DNA from: Mesorhizobium sp. DCY119
Lineage (GTDB): Bacteria; Pseudomonadota; Alphaproteobacteria; Rhizobiales; Rhizobiaceae
Length of the DNA: 64,000 bases
Direction of reading: 5' to 3'
NCBI RefSeq assembly: GCF_003590645.1
Contig: NZ_CP031834.1
Location: 1,178,001 to 1,242,000, forward strand
Each line of letters starts with the position of its first letter. The first letter of the stretch is position 1. Shown piece after piece: positions 19,131 through 26,983 of this stretch. Under the pieces are notes generated by a model, which saw only the letters and a program-made list of their open reading frames with translations, was not told where the DNA came from and made no database searches. The position numbers and the translations under genes were made by a program.

Positions 19131-20356
19131 GGTCGGTTGAGCTGGACATAGCAGACCCCCTCTCCGTCGCGCTTCGCGCGCCACCTCTCCCCCGCTTTGC
19201 GGGGGCGAGGAACCCAAGTCCTGAAATGTCGCGGCTTCGGCTAGTGCCGGTTCCTCGCCCCGCTTGCGGGGAGAGGTGGCTCGGCGAAGCCGAGACGGAG
19301 AGGGGGAGTTGCCGTGATCGCGCAACCTCCTTCGGCGGAGTTTCGGCACTTGCGCGTTCGCTGTTTTGTGCGGTGGCCCTGGCCTTCTCCTTTGCTGGAT
19401 CGCTTACCGCCCAAGCCGAACCCGCACCCGTCGAGCAGGTCGAAGTCAAATCCCGCCCCATCACCCGCTTCCACATCGGCCGCGACGAAAAGCAGTTCGG
19501 CCCGCTGGAGTTCGTTGGCGGGCTGGAGATGACCTCGCGGTCGCGCAATTTCGGTGCGCTGTCGGCCATGCGCTTCCGCAAGCCGGGCAGCGATTTCATC
19601 GGCGTTGCCGACACCGGCTTCTGGTTCTTCGGCACGGTGACACGCGATGCCGACCAGCGGCCCACCGGCATTTCCGATTTCCGCATGGTGCAGATGGTCG
19701 ACGAGGCCGGAAATCCGGCCGACGAAAAATGGCAGGTCGACGCCGAGGGCCTCGCCGTCAAGGACGATGTCGCGACCGTCGGTTTCGAACGCAACCACCG
19801 CGTCGCCCAGTTCCACATAAACCCGAACGATATGCGCGCGGCGTTCGGCCAGCTCGATTTCCTCGTGCCGGCGCAGGAGCTGCGCCAGAATCGCGGCTTC
19901 GAGACAGTCACTTACGCGCCCGAGGATAGCCCGCTCAAGGGCGCACTGGTCGTCGTTTCGGAAAAGAGCCTGGACAAGCAGGGCAATATCTTTGCCGCCG
20001 TGCTTTCAGGCCCGCGCAAGGGTGTCTTCACCGTCCAGCGCAGCGGCGATTTCGACATCACCGACGGGGCGTTCCTGCCCGATGGCGACCTGCTTCTGCT
20101 GGAGCGCAGCTATTCCATGGCGCGCGGGGTGCGGATGCGTCTCCGTCGCATCGACGCGGCAACGATCGCCAAGGGCAATGTCGTCGACGGCCCGATCCTT
20201 CTCGAAACCGACATGAGCTACCAGATCGACAATATGGAAGCGATGGATGTCTGGCGGCGCGCTGACGGTGCGGTGATGGTGTCGATGTTTTCCGACGACA
20301 ACCACTCGATCCTGCAGCGGAATCTCTATCTGGAATTTATTCTAAGGGAAGATTGA
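19127..20356 (+). CDS. Exported esterase-like activity of phytase family protein; start uncertain
   Basis: From about 19430 the protein reads as a secreted beta-propeller-like domain ([78 protein letters not shown]), the pattern of 'esterase-like activity of phytase' proteins. A signal peptide ([20 protein letters not shown], then TAQA) ends near 19427. No good ATG precedes it closely: the frame is open back to ATG 19127, which overlaps the cobT stop, but codons 10-60 are translated palindromic repeat. Candidate starts are 19127, 19226 (ATG) or 19373 (GTG). The true substrate is unknown. Confidence 0.75.
   Translation: MRSVELDIADPLSVALRAPPLPRFAGARNPSPEMSRLRLVPVPRPACGERWLGEAETERGSCRDRATSFGGVSALARSLFCAVALAFSFAGSLTAQAEPAPVEQVEVKSRPITRFHIGRDEKQFGPLEFVGGLEMTSRSRNFGALSAMRFRKPGSDFIGVADTGFWFFGTVTRDADQRPTGISDFRMVQMVDEAGNPADEKWQVDAEGLAVKDDVATVGFERNHRVAQFHINPNDMRAAFGQLDFLVPAQELRQNRGFETVTYAPEDSPLKGALVVVSEKSLDKQGNIFAAVLSGPRKGVFTVQRSGDFDITDGAFLPDGDLLLLERSYSMARGVRMRLRRIDAATIAKGNVVDGPILLETDMSYQIDNMEAMDVWRRADGAVMVSMFSDDNHSILQRNLYLEFILRED
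19156..19306. repeat. Palindromic intergenic repeat, family B
   Basis: CCCCCTCTCCGTC at the left end is mirrored perfectly by GACGGAGAGGGGG at the right end, with inner inverted segments around CTCTCCCCCGC/GCGGGGAGAG and GAGGAACC/GGTTCCTC. It lies just after cobT and inside the open 5' region of the phytase-like gene. Confidence 0.75.
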
Positions 20357-20365
20357 GGGTTCTTC

Positions 20366-20425
20366 CCTCTCCCCGTTTACGGGGAGAGGGTGGCCGCGAA
20401 GCAGTTGGGTGAGGGGCAGCGCAAG
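20366..20425 (+). repeat. Palindromic intergenic repeat, family A variant
   Basis: CCCTCTCCCCGTTTACGGGGAGAGGG forms the palindromic head, followed by TGGCCGCGAAGCAG and GTGAGGGGCAGC. It is a diverged relative of the 7576 element and lies directly upstream of another copy in opposite orientation. Confidence 0.7.
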
Positions 20426-20445
20426 CCTTCAAACATTGGCTCCGA

Positions 20446-20495
20446 CCCTCATCCCCCTGCCGGGACCTTCTCCCCGTATAGTGACGGGGAGAAGG
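20446..20495 (-). repeat. Palindromic intergenic repeat, family A (copy 2, inverted)
   Basis: The reverse complement of this 50-base segment is identical to 7576-7625. It lies between the convergent phytase-like and saccharopine-dehydrogenase-like genes, paired head to head with the variant at 20366-20425, so the two could fold together as a long hairpin. Confidence 0.85.
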
Positions 20496-20506
20496 AAGAC
20501 TTCATC

Positions 20507-21607
20507 TCAAGCCGCCATGTGCGCCGCGCCGGCCTGCGCATAATTATGCCCGAAGCGATTGGCCAGAAACGCATCCAGCGCGATGTCTTCCTGCCGGATG
20601 AAGCCCTTCTGCGGCAGCACACCGGAAGCCAGCATGTCGAGCACGGCGCAGATGCCTGAAGCCGTGGTGATCTGGATGGCGCTGCGGGCGGCATCGCCGT
20701 TGCCGCGGCTGTAGATCTTGTTGGCGTAGCTTTCCTGCAGCAGGCGGCCATGCTTGCGGCCGCTGACGGTGACGAAGATCACCACCACGTCCTGCATCGT
20801 CGCGGGCAGGGCGTTTTCCAGAATGTCCTTCAGCACCTCGCGGCGATGGCGCAGGCCGAGATCGTTGAGCAGCGCCTTCATGATCGCGGCGTGGCCGGGA
20901 TAGCGGATGGTGCGGTAGTTCAGCGTGCGCACCTTGCCGGCATAAGTCTCGCACAGCGTGCCGAGCCCGCCCGAGGTGTTGAAGGCCTCGTAGGTGATGC
21001 CGTCGAGCGAGAACTCCTCGCGCTCCTCCAGCGGCGGCACGTCGACCAGCTCGCCCTCGACGATCGCCTCGCAGGGCTCGCAATATTCGTTGATGACGCC
21101 GTCGGTGCTCCAGGTCAGGTTGTAGTTCAGCGCGTTGGACGGGTATTGCGGCAGCGCGCCGACGCGCATGCGCACGCTTTCCAGCGTGTCGAAGCGTTGC
21201 GCCAGATCGTTGGCGACGATGGAGATGAAGCCCGGCGCCAGCCCGCATTGCGGAATGAAGGCGCTGGTGGCCGTGGCGGCCAGCTCCTTGACGCGGCGGG
21301 TGCTGGCGACATCCTCGGTCAGGTCGAGATAATGCACGCCCGTCTTGGCGGCTGCCTCGGCGATCTTCGTGGTCAGGTGGAAGGGGGCGGCGCTCAGCAC
21401 CGCAAATTTGCCCGACAGAACGGCCTCAAGCGCACCATCCTGGCCGATATCGATCTGCCTTGCGGTGATGCCATGGCCGAGGTCCAGCGCATCGAGCTGC
21501 GCCTGCGCGCGGTCTATGACGGTGACGGCATAGTCGCCGGTTTCCGCCAGCATGCTTGCAATGGTCGCGCCGATCTTGCCTGCGCCGACAACTACGATCT
21601 CTTTCAT
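20507..21607 (-). CDS. Saccharopine dehydrogenase-like NAD(P) oxidoreductase
   Basis: The 366-aa protein starts MKEIVVVGAGKIGATIASML (Rossmann fold, VGAGKIG) and continues with CGLAPGFISIVANDLA and LTWSTDGVINEYCEP, features of saccharopine dehydrogenase/reductase relatives acting on lysine or carboxynorspermidine-type substrates. ATG 21607 is chosen over a codon five residues upstream. The divergent Lrp/AsnC gene suggests amino-acid-responsive control, so lysine catabolism is a reasonable guess. No lysine-ketoglutarate reductase gene is adjacent. Confidence 0.85.
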   Translation of the reverse strand: MKEIVVVGAGKIGATIASMLAETGDYAVTVIDRAQAQLDALDLGHGITARQIDIGQDGALEAVLSGKFAVLSAAPFHLTTKIAEAAAKTGVHYLDLTEDVASTRRVKELAATATSAFIPQCGLAPGFISIVANDLAQRFDTLESVRMRVGALPQYPSNALNYNLTWSTDGVINEYCEPCEAIVEGELVDVPPLEEREEFSLDGITYEAFNTSGGLGTLCETYAGKVRTLNYRTIRYPGHAAIMKALLNDLGLRHRREVLKDILENALPATMQDVVVIFVTVSGRKHGRLLQESYANKIYSRGNGDAARSAIQITTASGICAVLDMLASGVLPQKGFIRQEDIALDAFLANRFGHNYAQAGAAHMAA

Positions 21608-21694
21608 GGTGGTGCCCCTCAAAATGCTTTCAATGCAGAATCATAACGCCGGGCAGTGTCGAAAGGCAGTTCCGCTTTGTACGAAATAGCGGTT

Positions 21695-21708
21695 GAATTT
21701 CTCAATTC
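21695..21708. promoter_or_regulatory. Candidate Lrp/AsnC operator in the divergent spacer
   Basis: GAATTTCTCAATTC has perfect 5-bp arms (GAATT/AATTC) around four bases and lies 20 bp upstream of the Lrp-type start, between two divergent genes. A second, weaker inverted pair CCGCT/AGCGG sits at 21672-21692. Assignment is inference. Confidence 0.35.
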
Positions 21709-21727
21709 GCCGAAGGAATATATCACA

Positions 21728-22156
21728 ATGACGACAGACGCTGATCGTGCCCTGATTGCGCTGCTGCGCGAGAACGCCCGCGCCTCGACCGCCGAGCTGG
21801 CGCGAAAGCTCGGCGTGTCGCGCACGACGGTGCAAAGCCGCATCGAGCGGCTGGAGAAGCAGGGCATCATCGAGGGCTACGGCGTCAGGCTGGCGGCGGA
21901 CTACGAGAGGAACCTCGTGCGTGCGCATATTCTGGTGACAGTTCCGCCAAAGCTTTCGGTGGCCGTCGGCGCCGAGCTTCGCCGCATTCCGGAGGTGCGC
22001 ACGTTGCATTCGGTCAGCGGCAATTTCGACATGATCATCGTCGTCGAAGCGCCTTCGGTACGTGATCTCGACCTGCTCATCGACCATATCGGCGCACTCG
22101 ACGGCGTCGAGCGCACCCTGTCGTCGATCATTCTGTCAACGCGGATCGATCGATAG
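21728..22156 (+). CDS. Lrp/AsnC family transcriptional regulator
   Basis: The 142-aa regulator has an N-terminal winged helix (DADRALIALLRENARASTAELARKLGVSRTTVQSRIERLEKQGII, quoted in parts) and a C-terminal RAM/ligand domain (VRTLHSVSGNFDMIIVVEAPS). AAGGA at 21713 supports ATG 21728. It is divergent from the saccharopine-dehydrogenase-like gene and probably controls it and itself in response to an amino acid. Confidence 0.92.
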   Translation: MTTDADRALIALLRENARASTAELARKLGVSRTTVQSRIERLEKQGIIEGYGVRLAADYERNLVRAHILVTVPPKLSVAVGAELRRIPEVRTLHSVSGNFDMIIVVEAPSVRDLDLLIDHIGALDGVERTLSSIILSTRIDR

Positions 22157-22164
22157 AGCAAGAA

Positions 22165-22836
22165 TCAGCCCGGCTTGACGGCGAGCCAGATGACATGGCG
22201 TGCGCCGCGCTTGCCGGTGGCACGTACATTCACTTCTTCTGACAAGAAGCCGGCCTGCTTGAGCCGTTTCGTGAAAGCCCTGTCCGGTCCTGACGACCAT
22301 ACGGCCAGCACGCCGCCGGGCCGCAGGGCCGTGCGCGCCTTCTGCAGGCCGGCGAGGTCGTAGAGGGCGTCGTTGGCCTGACGCGTCAGCCCTTCCGGGC
22401 CGTTGTCCACGTCGAGCAGGATGGCGTCGTAGGCGGCTTTTTCGCCAGCTATCAGCAGGCCGACATCTGTTTCCCGGATGGTCACGCGGGGATCGTCGAG
22501 GCAATCGCCGAACACCTCGGCCATCGGGCCTCGCGCCCATGCCACGACCGACGGGACAAGCTCTGCGACGGTGACTTTCGCGTCGCTGCCAAGTTCGGCG
22601 AGTGCGGCGCGCAGGGTAAAGCCCATGCCCAGGCCGCCGATCAGGATATGCGGGGATTTGCGGGGGCCGATCTTCTGGCAGGACAGTTTTGCCAGCGCCT
22701 CCTCGGAGCCGCTGAGGCGGCTGTTCATCAGCTCGTTGGTGCCGAGCATGATCGAGAATTCGGCGCCGCGCCTTTTAAGGCGAAGCTCGCCGCCGCCCGG
22801 GGTTGTCGCGGAATCGAGCTGGACCCAGGGAATCAC
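22165..22836 (-). CDS. Spermidine synthase-like class I methyltransferase-fold protein
   Basis: The 223-aa protein has a SAM-fold core: HILIGGLGMGFTLRAALAE (motif I), TVAELVPSVVAWARGP (motif II, acidic residue), YDAILLDVDNGPEGL, then TALRPGGVLAVWSS. It resembles spermidine synthase-like proteins lacking the N-terminal strand domain, so polyamine synthesis is unproven. The start is GTG 22836, sharing its G with the TAG stop of the upstream transporter gene, so the two are translationally coupled. Confidence 0.82.
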   Translation of the reverse strand: MIPWVQLDSATTPGGGELRLKRRGAEFSIMLGTNELMNSRLSGSEEALAKLSCQKIGPRKSPHILIGGLGMGFTLRAALAELGSDAKVTVAELVPSVVAWARGPMAEVFGDCLDDPRVTIRETDVGLLIAGEKAAYDAILLDVDNGPEGLTRQANDALYDLAGLQKARTALRPGGVLAVWSSGPDRAFTKRLKQAGFLSEEVNVRATGKRGARHVIWLAVKPG

Positions 22837-23516
22837 TACGCGGCCACGGCCTGCTGGCTCCAGCGCATGGCGATCAGCCGGTAGGGGATCAGCGCGAAGA
22901 CGGCGATGAGGAGCTTGACGGTCAGGTCGCCCAGCGCCCAGGAAATCCAGCGCGCGGTCTCGACCGGAAGCACGCCGAGCAGCGGTGCAGGCTCAAGCGC
23001 GAAGGCGTCGCTCGGGCCGGCGAAGGCGAAGGCAGCCGAGAAGGCAATGGAGAAGAAAATCACCGTGTCGAACACGGAGCCGACCAACGTGCCGAGGATC
23101 GGCGCGCGCCACCAGCTCTGGCGGCGCAGCCAGTTGAACACGGTCACGTCGAGAAGCTGCGCGCAGAGGAAGGCGGCACCCGAAGCCATGGCGATCCGCA
23201 CCAGCCGGTCAGAGGCGGTCTCGAACTCGATAAGGCCATACTGGAACAGCAGCGGCGGCACGACGATCGAGCAGGCGACGGCAATCATGAAGCCGACAAA
23301 GACCACGCGACGTGCCATTTTCGGGCCGTAGCGGCGGTTTGCCAGGTCGGTGACGAGGAAAGCGAATGGATAGGTGAACGCGCCCCATGTGAGGATGTCG
23401 GCGAGCGCCAACGATCCGAGCTGTCCCTGCATCGGGAACTGCACGAGGATGTTCGATGCCACGACGACAAGCGCCATGGCGGCCACGAAGGGCAAATAAC
23501 GATATGAAAAATTCAT
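22836..23516 (-). CDS. yhhQ: Queuosine precursor transporter (YhhQ/VUT family)
   Basis: The 226-aa membrane protein has six hydrophobic segments and the family features ILVQFPM, LTWGAFTYPFAFLVTDLANRRYG (in two parts) and GSVFDTVIFFSIAF. YhhQ imports preQ0/preQ1 for queuosine modification of tRNA. ATG 23516 is chosen because it directly follows a preQ1-I-like aptamer. It lies 84 bp downstream of rpmB on the same strand and overlaps the next gene by one base. Confidence 0.9.
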   Translation of the reverse strand: MNFSYRYLPFVAAMALVVVASNILVQFPMQGQLGSLALADILTWGAFTYPFAFLVTDLANRRYGPKMARRVVFVGFMIAVACSIVVPPLLFQYGLIEFETASDRLVRIAMASGAAFLCAQLLDVTVFNWLRRQSWWRAPILGTLVGSVFDTVIFFSIAFSAAFAFAGPSDAFALEPAPLLGVLPVETARWISWALGDLTVKLLIAVFALIPYRLIAMRWSQQAVAA

Positions 23517-23544
23517 TTTTTTAGCCTGGGTGATGGAACCAGTT
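23512..23544 (-). promoter_or_regulatory. Probable preQ1-I riboswitch overlapping the yhhQ start codon
   Basis: On the minus strand CTGG (23542-23539) pairs with CCAG (23529-23526); the loop begins TTCCAT and the segment ends in ACCC, followed by GCTAAAAAAATGAA. This matches the preQ1-I pattern GGTTC...ACCC...A-rich tail. Loop bases CAT can pair with the ATG start codon as the pseudoknot helix, and the only SD-like AGG is in the stem, so ligand binding would block translation of the preQ1/preQ0 transporter. The call is by eye and not confirmed by a covariance model. Confidence 0.62.
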
Positions 23545-23545
23545 A

Positions 23546-23565
23546 GAGCATGGCGAGCCATGCTC
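23546..23565. repeat. Perfect hairpin between rpmB and the yhhQ leader
   Basis: GAGCATGGC and GCCATGCTC form a perfect 9-bp stem with a 2-base centre. No T-run follows on either strand, so it is more likely an RNA processing or stability hairpin for rpmB mRNA than a terminator. Confidence 0.6.
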
Positions 23566-23600
23566 ACGGGAAGGCGGTTGTCCCCCGCCTAATTCCGGAT

Positions 23601-23894
23601 TCAGGCGGCTACTTCAGCCGTCTTCTTGGCGATCTGCTTCTTCAGGAGACGCGCGCGCTGCGACAGCTCGGCAACGTCAGCCTTGGCGAGGAAAGCGTCG
23701 AGACCGCCGCGATGTTCGACCGAACGAAGCGCGTTGGCCGAAATGCGCAGGCGCACGTTCTGGCTCAGGGCTTCCGAGATCAGCGTCACCTTGACGAGAT
23801 TCGGCAGGAACTTGCGCCGGGTCTTGTTGTTGGCGTGGCTCACATTGTTGCCGGACATAACGGCCTTGCCGGTCAGTTCACAAGCGCGGGACAT
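23601..23894 (-). CDS. rpmB: 50S ribosomal protein L28
   Basis: The 97-aa basic protein starts [27 protein letters not shown] and matches alphaproteobacterial L28 in length and sequence pattern ([40 protein letters not shown]). It is a component of the large ribosomal subunit. GAAGG lies upstream of ATG 23894. It is followed on the same strand by yhhQ. Confidence 0.97.
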   Translation of the reverse strand: MSRACELTGKAVMSGNNVSHANNKTRRKFLPNLVKVTLISEALSQNVRLRISANALRSVEHRGGLDAFLAKADVAELSQRARLLKKQIAKKTAEVAA

Positions 23895-24020
23895 TTTTTA
23901 CTTACCTTCGATTCTAGAACGGGCCATATGATCGCGACGCACCAAAAAGCGGATGGGCGCAGTCTTATCAAGCGGCCGCATGGAAAAGTTGGCGTTCCAT
24001 AGTGGCATTTGGCCGAGGCG

Positions 24021-24464
24021 TCAAGAGTGGTGCGCCCGCGGATCAAGCGCAAGCCGCGTGTTCGCGTAGCCCTTGCCGGCTATTCCTGTGCACAGGTCGA
24101 ACCATTCGCAGCCGCCGCAGGCCTGCCGCACCGTTCCGGCCTGAAAAGCCGAGCGCATCTGCGACAGCCGGCTGGCGTCGAGGATAAAAACCTCTCCGGG
24201 GCAAACCGCACTGCCGGTAAGCGCTTCGACAGCTGCGGCGGCGCGCCCGTCGCGCTCGATCACGCTTTCGCGCCGGCAATGCGCGTCATCGTCGCCCAGC
24301 AGCGGCTGGCAGATGTCGTCCGGCCCGGCGACGAGGAGCATGTCCTCGCCCTTGCCGAGCCTTTCGACGATCCCATTGTAATTGGCCGTAAATGCCGCGC
24401 TATAGCCCTTGCCGGCGTAGGTCAGCATGCAAAGGAGATGGTGCGCGCGAATACGGACAGTCAT
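24021..24464 (-). CDS. DUF1284 family protein
   Basis: The 147-aa protein begins MTVRIRAHHLLCMLTYAGKGYS, the hallmark of DUF1284, and has further cysteines ending in ACGGCEWFDLC. Together with Cys12 these could bind an iron-sulfur cluster or other metal (inference). Function is unknown. It starts 9 bases after the bioY stop, so it is probably co-transcribed with the biotin transporter gene. Confidence 0.85.
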   Translation of the reverse strand: MTVRIRAHHLLCMLTYAGKGYSAAFTANYNGIVERLGKGEDMLLVAGPDDICQPLLGDDDAHCRRESVIERDGRAAAAVEALTGSAVCPGEVFILDASRLSQMRSAFQAGTVRQACGGCEWFDLCTGIAGKGYANTRLALDPRAHHS

Positions 24465-24473
24465 GGCAGTGGC

Positions 24474-25061
24474 TCAGGCTTTCTGCTTGGCGCGGCGCGT
24501 TGCCTCGACGCTTGCGGTGGCGAGTGCCGACTTGACGATCGCGCCGATGATGAAGGGCGTCACGCCGTAGGTAATGGCATCGCTGACGCCGATCATGGCT
24601 GCCAGAACCGCTCCGCCGATGGCGAGGATCAGCGCATTGCCGACGAGCATGGCGATGACGCTGGTGATGAGATTGCCGTTGGTCCAGCCGCGCTCGGCCA
24701 GGTAGCCGACAAGGGTTGCAGCGATCGGGAAGGCGAAGAGATAGCCCGCCGTCGGGCCAGCGAAGTGAACGAGGCCGCCGCCACCGCCGGCCAGCACCGG
24801 CAGACCGAGCGCACCCTCGCCAAGCCATGCGATCACGGTGATTGCGCCGAGACGCCAGCCATAGAGCGCGCCGATGAGCGTCACCGCGAAGGTCTGCATG
24901 GTCATCGGCACCGGAAACATCGGCACTTCTATCCACGACGATGCGGCAAGGAACAGCGTACCCAGAAGCACCGCGGCGGCCTGCAGAGCGAGCGGGCGAT
25001 CGGTCAGCCGCAGCGGCACGAAGGCGCCCTGAACGGTCGCGGTGGAAGAGGGATTGGTCAT
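24474..25061 (-). CDS. bioY: Biotin transporter BioY (substrate-binding S component)
   Basis: The 195-aa membrane protein shows the BioY pattern VPMFPVPMTMQTFAVTLIGALYG (in part), LGLPVLAGGGGGLVHFAGPTAGYL (in part) and six predicted helices. BioY imports biotin alone or with the BioMN energising module; neither gene is adjacent. ATG 25061 is chosen because upstream codons in the frame do not belong to the family. I looked for the BioR palindrome TTATCTATAA in the 224-bp divergent spacer and did not see it. Confidence 0.93.
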   Translation of the reverse strand: MTNPSSTATVQGAFVPLRLTDRPLALQAAAVLLGTLFLAASSWIEVPMFPVPMTMQTFAVTLIGALYGWRLGAITVIAWLGEGALGLPVLAGGGGGLVHFAGPTAGYLFAFPIAATLVGYLAERGWTNGNLITSVIAMLVGNALILAIGGAVLAAMIGVSDAITYGVTPFIIGAIVKSALATASVEATRRAKQKA

Positions 25062-25285
25062 GAATGTTTCTCCGGTTCTGGCTGCCCTGTGGCGCCGACG
25101 GCTTCTTTTGGCGCGGCAGCTATTCCACAAGCCTATGGTGCCGTGCAACATGGGCCGGTACCAAATCTGGTGCTCCGCAGGGCTTCCTCGGTCGGGCGGT
25201 TCACACAATCGCCGGATTTTCAGGGTTGAAGATATTTTTGGGGACGTCGCATCGAATCCGATCCGAAAGGGCAAGGGCGCCATTG

Positions 25286-26068
25286 ATGGCAGGCATTTTT
25301 TACGCAATTCCGATCGTTCTCGCGCTTGCTGGCCTGTCGATCGGCGATGCCGCCGCGCAAGCTTTCCGCAGCGAATACACGGTCTCCCTGCTCGGCTTCA
25401 CCATAGCGCGTTCCAGCTTCGACAGCAGTTTTCAGGGCGACAAGTTTTCCGTGCGCGGTACCGTGGCGAGTGCCGGTCTTGCCCAGATATTCGACAGCAC
25501 CAAGGGTAGCATCTCGTCCTCGGGCCGGTTCTCCGGCAATGATCCCCGGCCTGCCGCCTATGTCACGGACTACACGTCAGGCCGCAAGAAACAGAAGACC
25601 CAGATCAGCTTTGCCGGCGGTAACGTCGCCAAGACGGTCAACATCCCGCCGCTCAAGAAGCGCGGCGACGAGTGGGTTCCCGTCGGTCCCGGCGATCTTC
25701 GCGACGTTACCGACCCGATCTCGGCGACCCTGGTGCGCGCCGATCGCATCAAGGATGTGTGCCGCCGCACGGTGAAGATGTTCGACGGTGAAATGCGCGT
25801 CAATCTGGTGCTCGACTACGTATCGACAGATCCGGTGACCTTGCCGGGCTACAGTGGCGACGCTGTCACCTGCAGCGCGCGTTTCGTGCCCGTCGCCGGC
25901 TACAAGAAAGACCACAAGTCGATCGCCTATCTCAGGAACAGCAGCAAGATCACGGTGATGTTTGCACCGGTCGGCACAACCGGGATATATGCACCCGTCT
26001 ACGCCACGGTTGGCACGCAGATCGGCACGATCACCATCCGCGCGAAGAAGTTCGAAGCAGTCGATTAA
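25286..26068 (+). CDS. Exported DUF3108-type protein
   Basis: The 260-aa protein has a signal peptide (AIPIVLALAGLSIGDAAAQA) and a mature beta-rich domain starting FRSEYTVSLLGFTIARSSFD, with KTQISFAGGNV and GIYAPVYATVGTQIGTITI near the end. It matches the DUF3108 periplasmic family; function is unknown. The family's typical 'Y.v...g..vg' opening is clear. The downstream permease starts 27 bases after the stop. Confidence 0.8.
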   Translation: MAGIFYAIPIVLALAGLSIGDAAAQAFRSEYTVSLLGFTIARSSFDSSFQGDKFSVRGTVASAGLAQIFDSTKGSISSSGRFSGNDPRPAAYVTDYTSGRKKQKTQISFAGGNVAKTVNIPPLKKRGDEWVPVGPGDLRDVTDPISATLVRADRIKDVCRRTVKMFDGEMRVNLVLDYVSTDPVTLPGYSGDAVTCSARFVPVAGYKKDHKSIAYLRNSSKITVMFAPVGTTGIYAPVYATVGTQIGTITIRAKKFEAVD

Positions 26069-26095
26069 GGGGTGACGGCCCCTTGCGGGGGACAA

Positions 26096-26983
26096 ATGGG
26101 GCGCGCAACACTCATCGGCTTTTCGGCAGTTGCCATGTGGGCGCTGCTGGCACTTCTCACCGACGCTTCGGGACAGGTTCCGCCCTTCCTGCTGTCGGCG
26201 CTCACCTTCTCTATCGGCACGGCTGTCGGCCTCGTTGCCCGCCTGTTCATGACACCGCCGGCACAGCCGGTGAAAATCCCGCCGCAGGTCTGGGTCATCG
26301 GCATTGCCGGCCTGTTCGGCTACCACTTCTTCTATTTCACTGCCCTGCGCAACGCGCCGGCGGTCGAGGCGAGCCTGATCGCCTATCTCTGGCCATTGCT
26401 GATCGTGCTTGGCTCGGCGCTGATGCCGGGCGAGAAGCTGCGCTGGAACCATATTGCCGGCGCGCTGCTCGGCCTTGCCGGCACGGTGCTCATCGTCACC
26501 AAGGGCGGCGCGCTGGATTTCGACAGCCGCTATGCCTTCGGCTATGCCATGGCCGCCGTCTGCGCCTTCTTGTGGTCGGGTTATTCGCTGCTGTCGCGGC
26601 GTTTTCCGGCGGTGCCGACCAGCATCGTCACATGGTTCTGCGCCGCCACCGCGATCCTTTCCTTCCTCTGCCATCTGGCACTTGAGGAAACCGTGTTGCC
26701 CGCCACCACCGGTCAATGGCTGGCGGTCGTCGGTCTCGGGCTGATGCCGGTGGGTGCTGCCTTCTATGCCTGGGATCACGGCGTCAAGCGCGGCAACATC
26801 CAGGTGCTGGGTGCGGCAAGCTATGCCGCGCCGCTGCTTTCCACACTGGTGCTGATTGTCGCCGGTTTCGCGCAGCCCTCGCTCAATATCATCGCTGCCT
26901 GTGTGTTGATCACCGGCGGTGCGGTGCTGGCTGCCAAGTCGCTGCTGTTCGGCAAGTCTCAAGCGGCGAGGGCGCAGGCATGA
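26096..26983 (+). CDS. DMT-superfamily permease (two EamA domains)
   Basis: The 295-aa protein has about ten hydrophobic segments in two EamA repeats. GYHFFYFTALRNAPAVEASLI in the first repeat and GAAFYAWDHGVKRGNIQVLG in the second resemble the aromatic amino acid exporter YddG subgroup. ATG 26096 follows GGGGG; a GTG at 26072 is the alternative. Its stop overlaps the next start (ATGA), so the two genes are coupled. Confidence 0.87.
   Translation: MGRATLIGFSAVAMWALLALLTDASGQVPPFLLSALTFSIGTAVGLVARLFMTPPAQPVKIPPQVWVIGIAGLFGYHFFYFTALRNAPAVEASLIAYLWPLLIVLGSALMPGEKLRWNHIAGALLGLAGTVLIVTKGGALDFDSRYAFGYAMAAVCAFLWSGYSLLSRRFPAVPTSIVTWFCAATAILSFLCHLALEETVLPATTGQWLAVVGLGLMPVGAAFYAWDHGVKRGNIQVLGAASYAAPLLSTLVLIVAGFAQPSLNIIAACVLITGGAVLAAKSLLFGKSQAARAQA

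Noticed and set aside
25062-25285. BioR operator upstream of bioY
   Set aside because: The TTATCTATAA palindrome is not present in the spacer.
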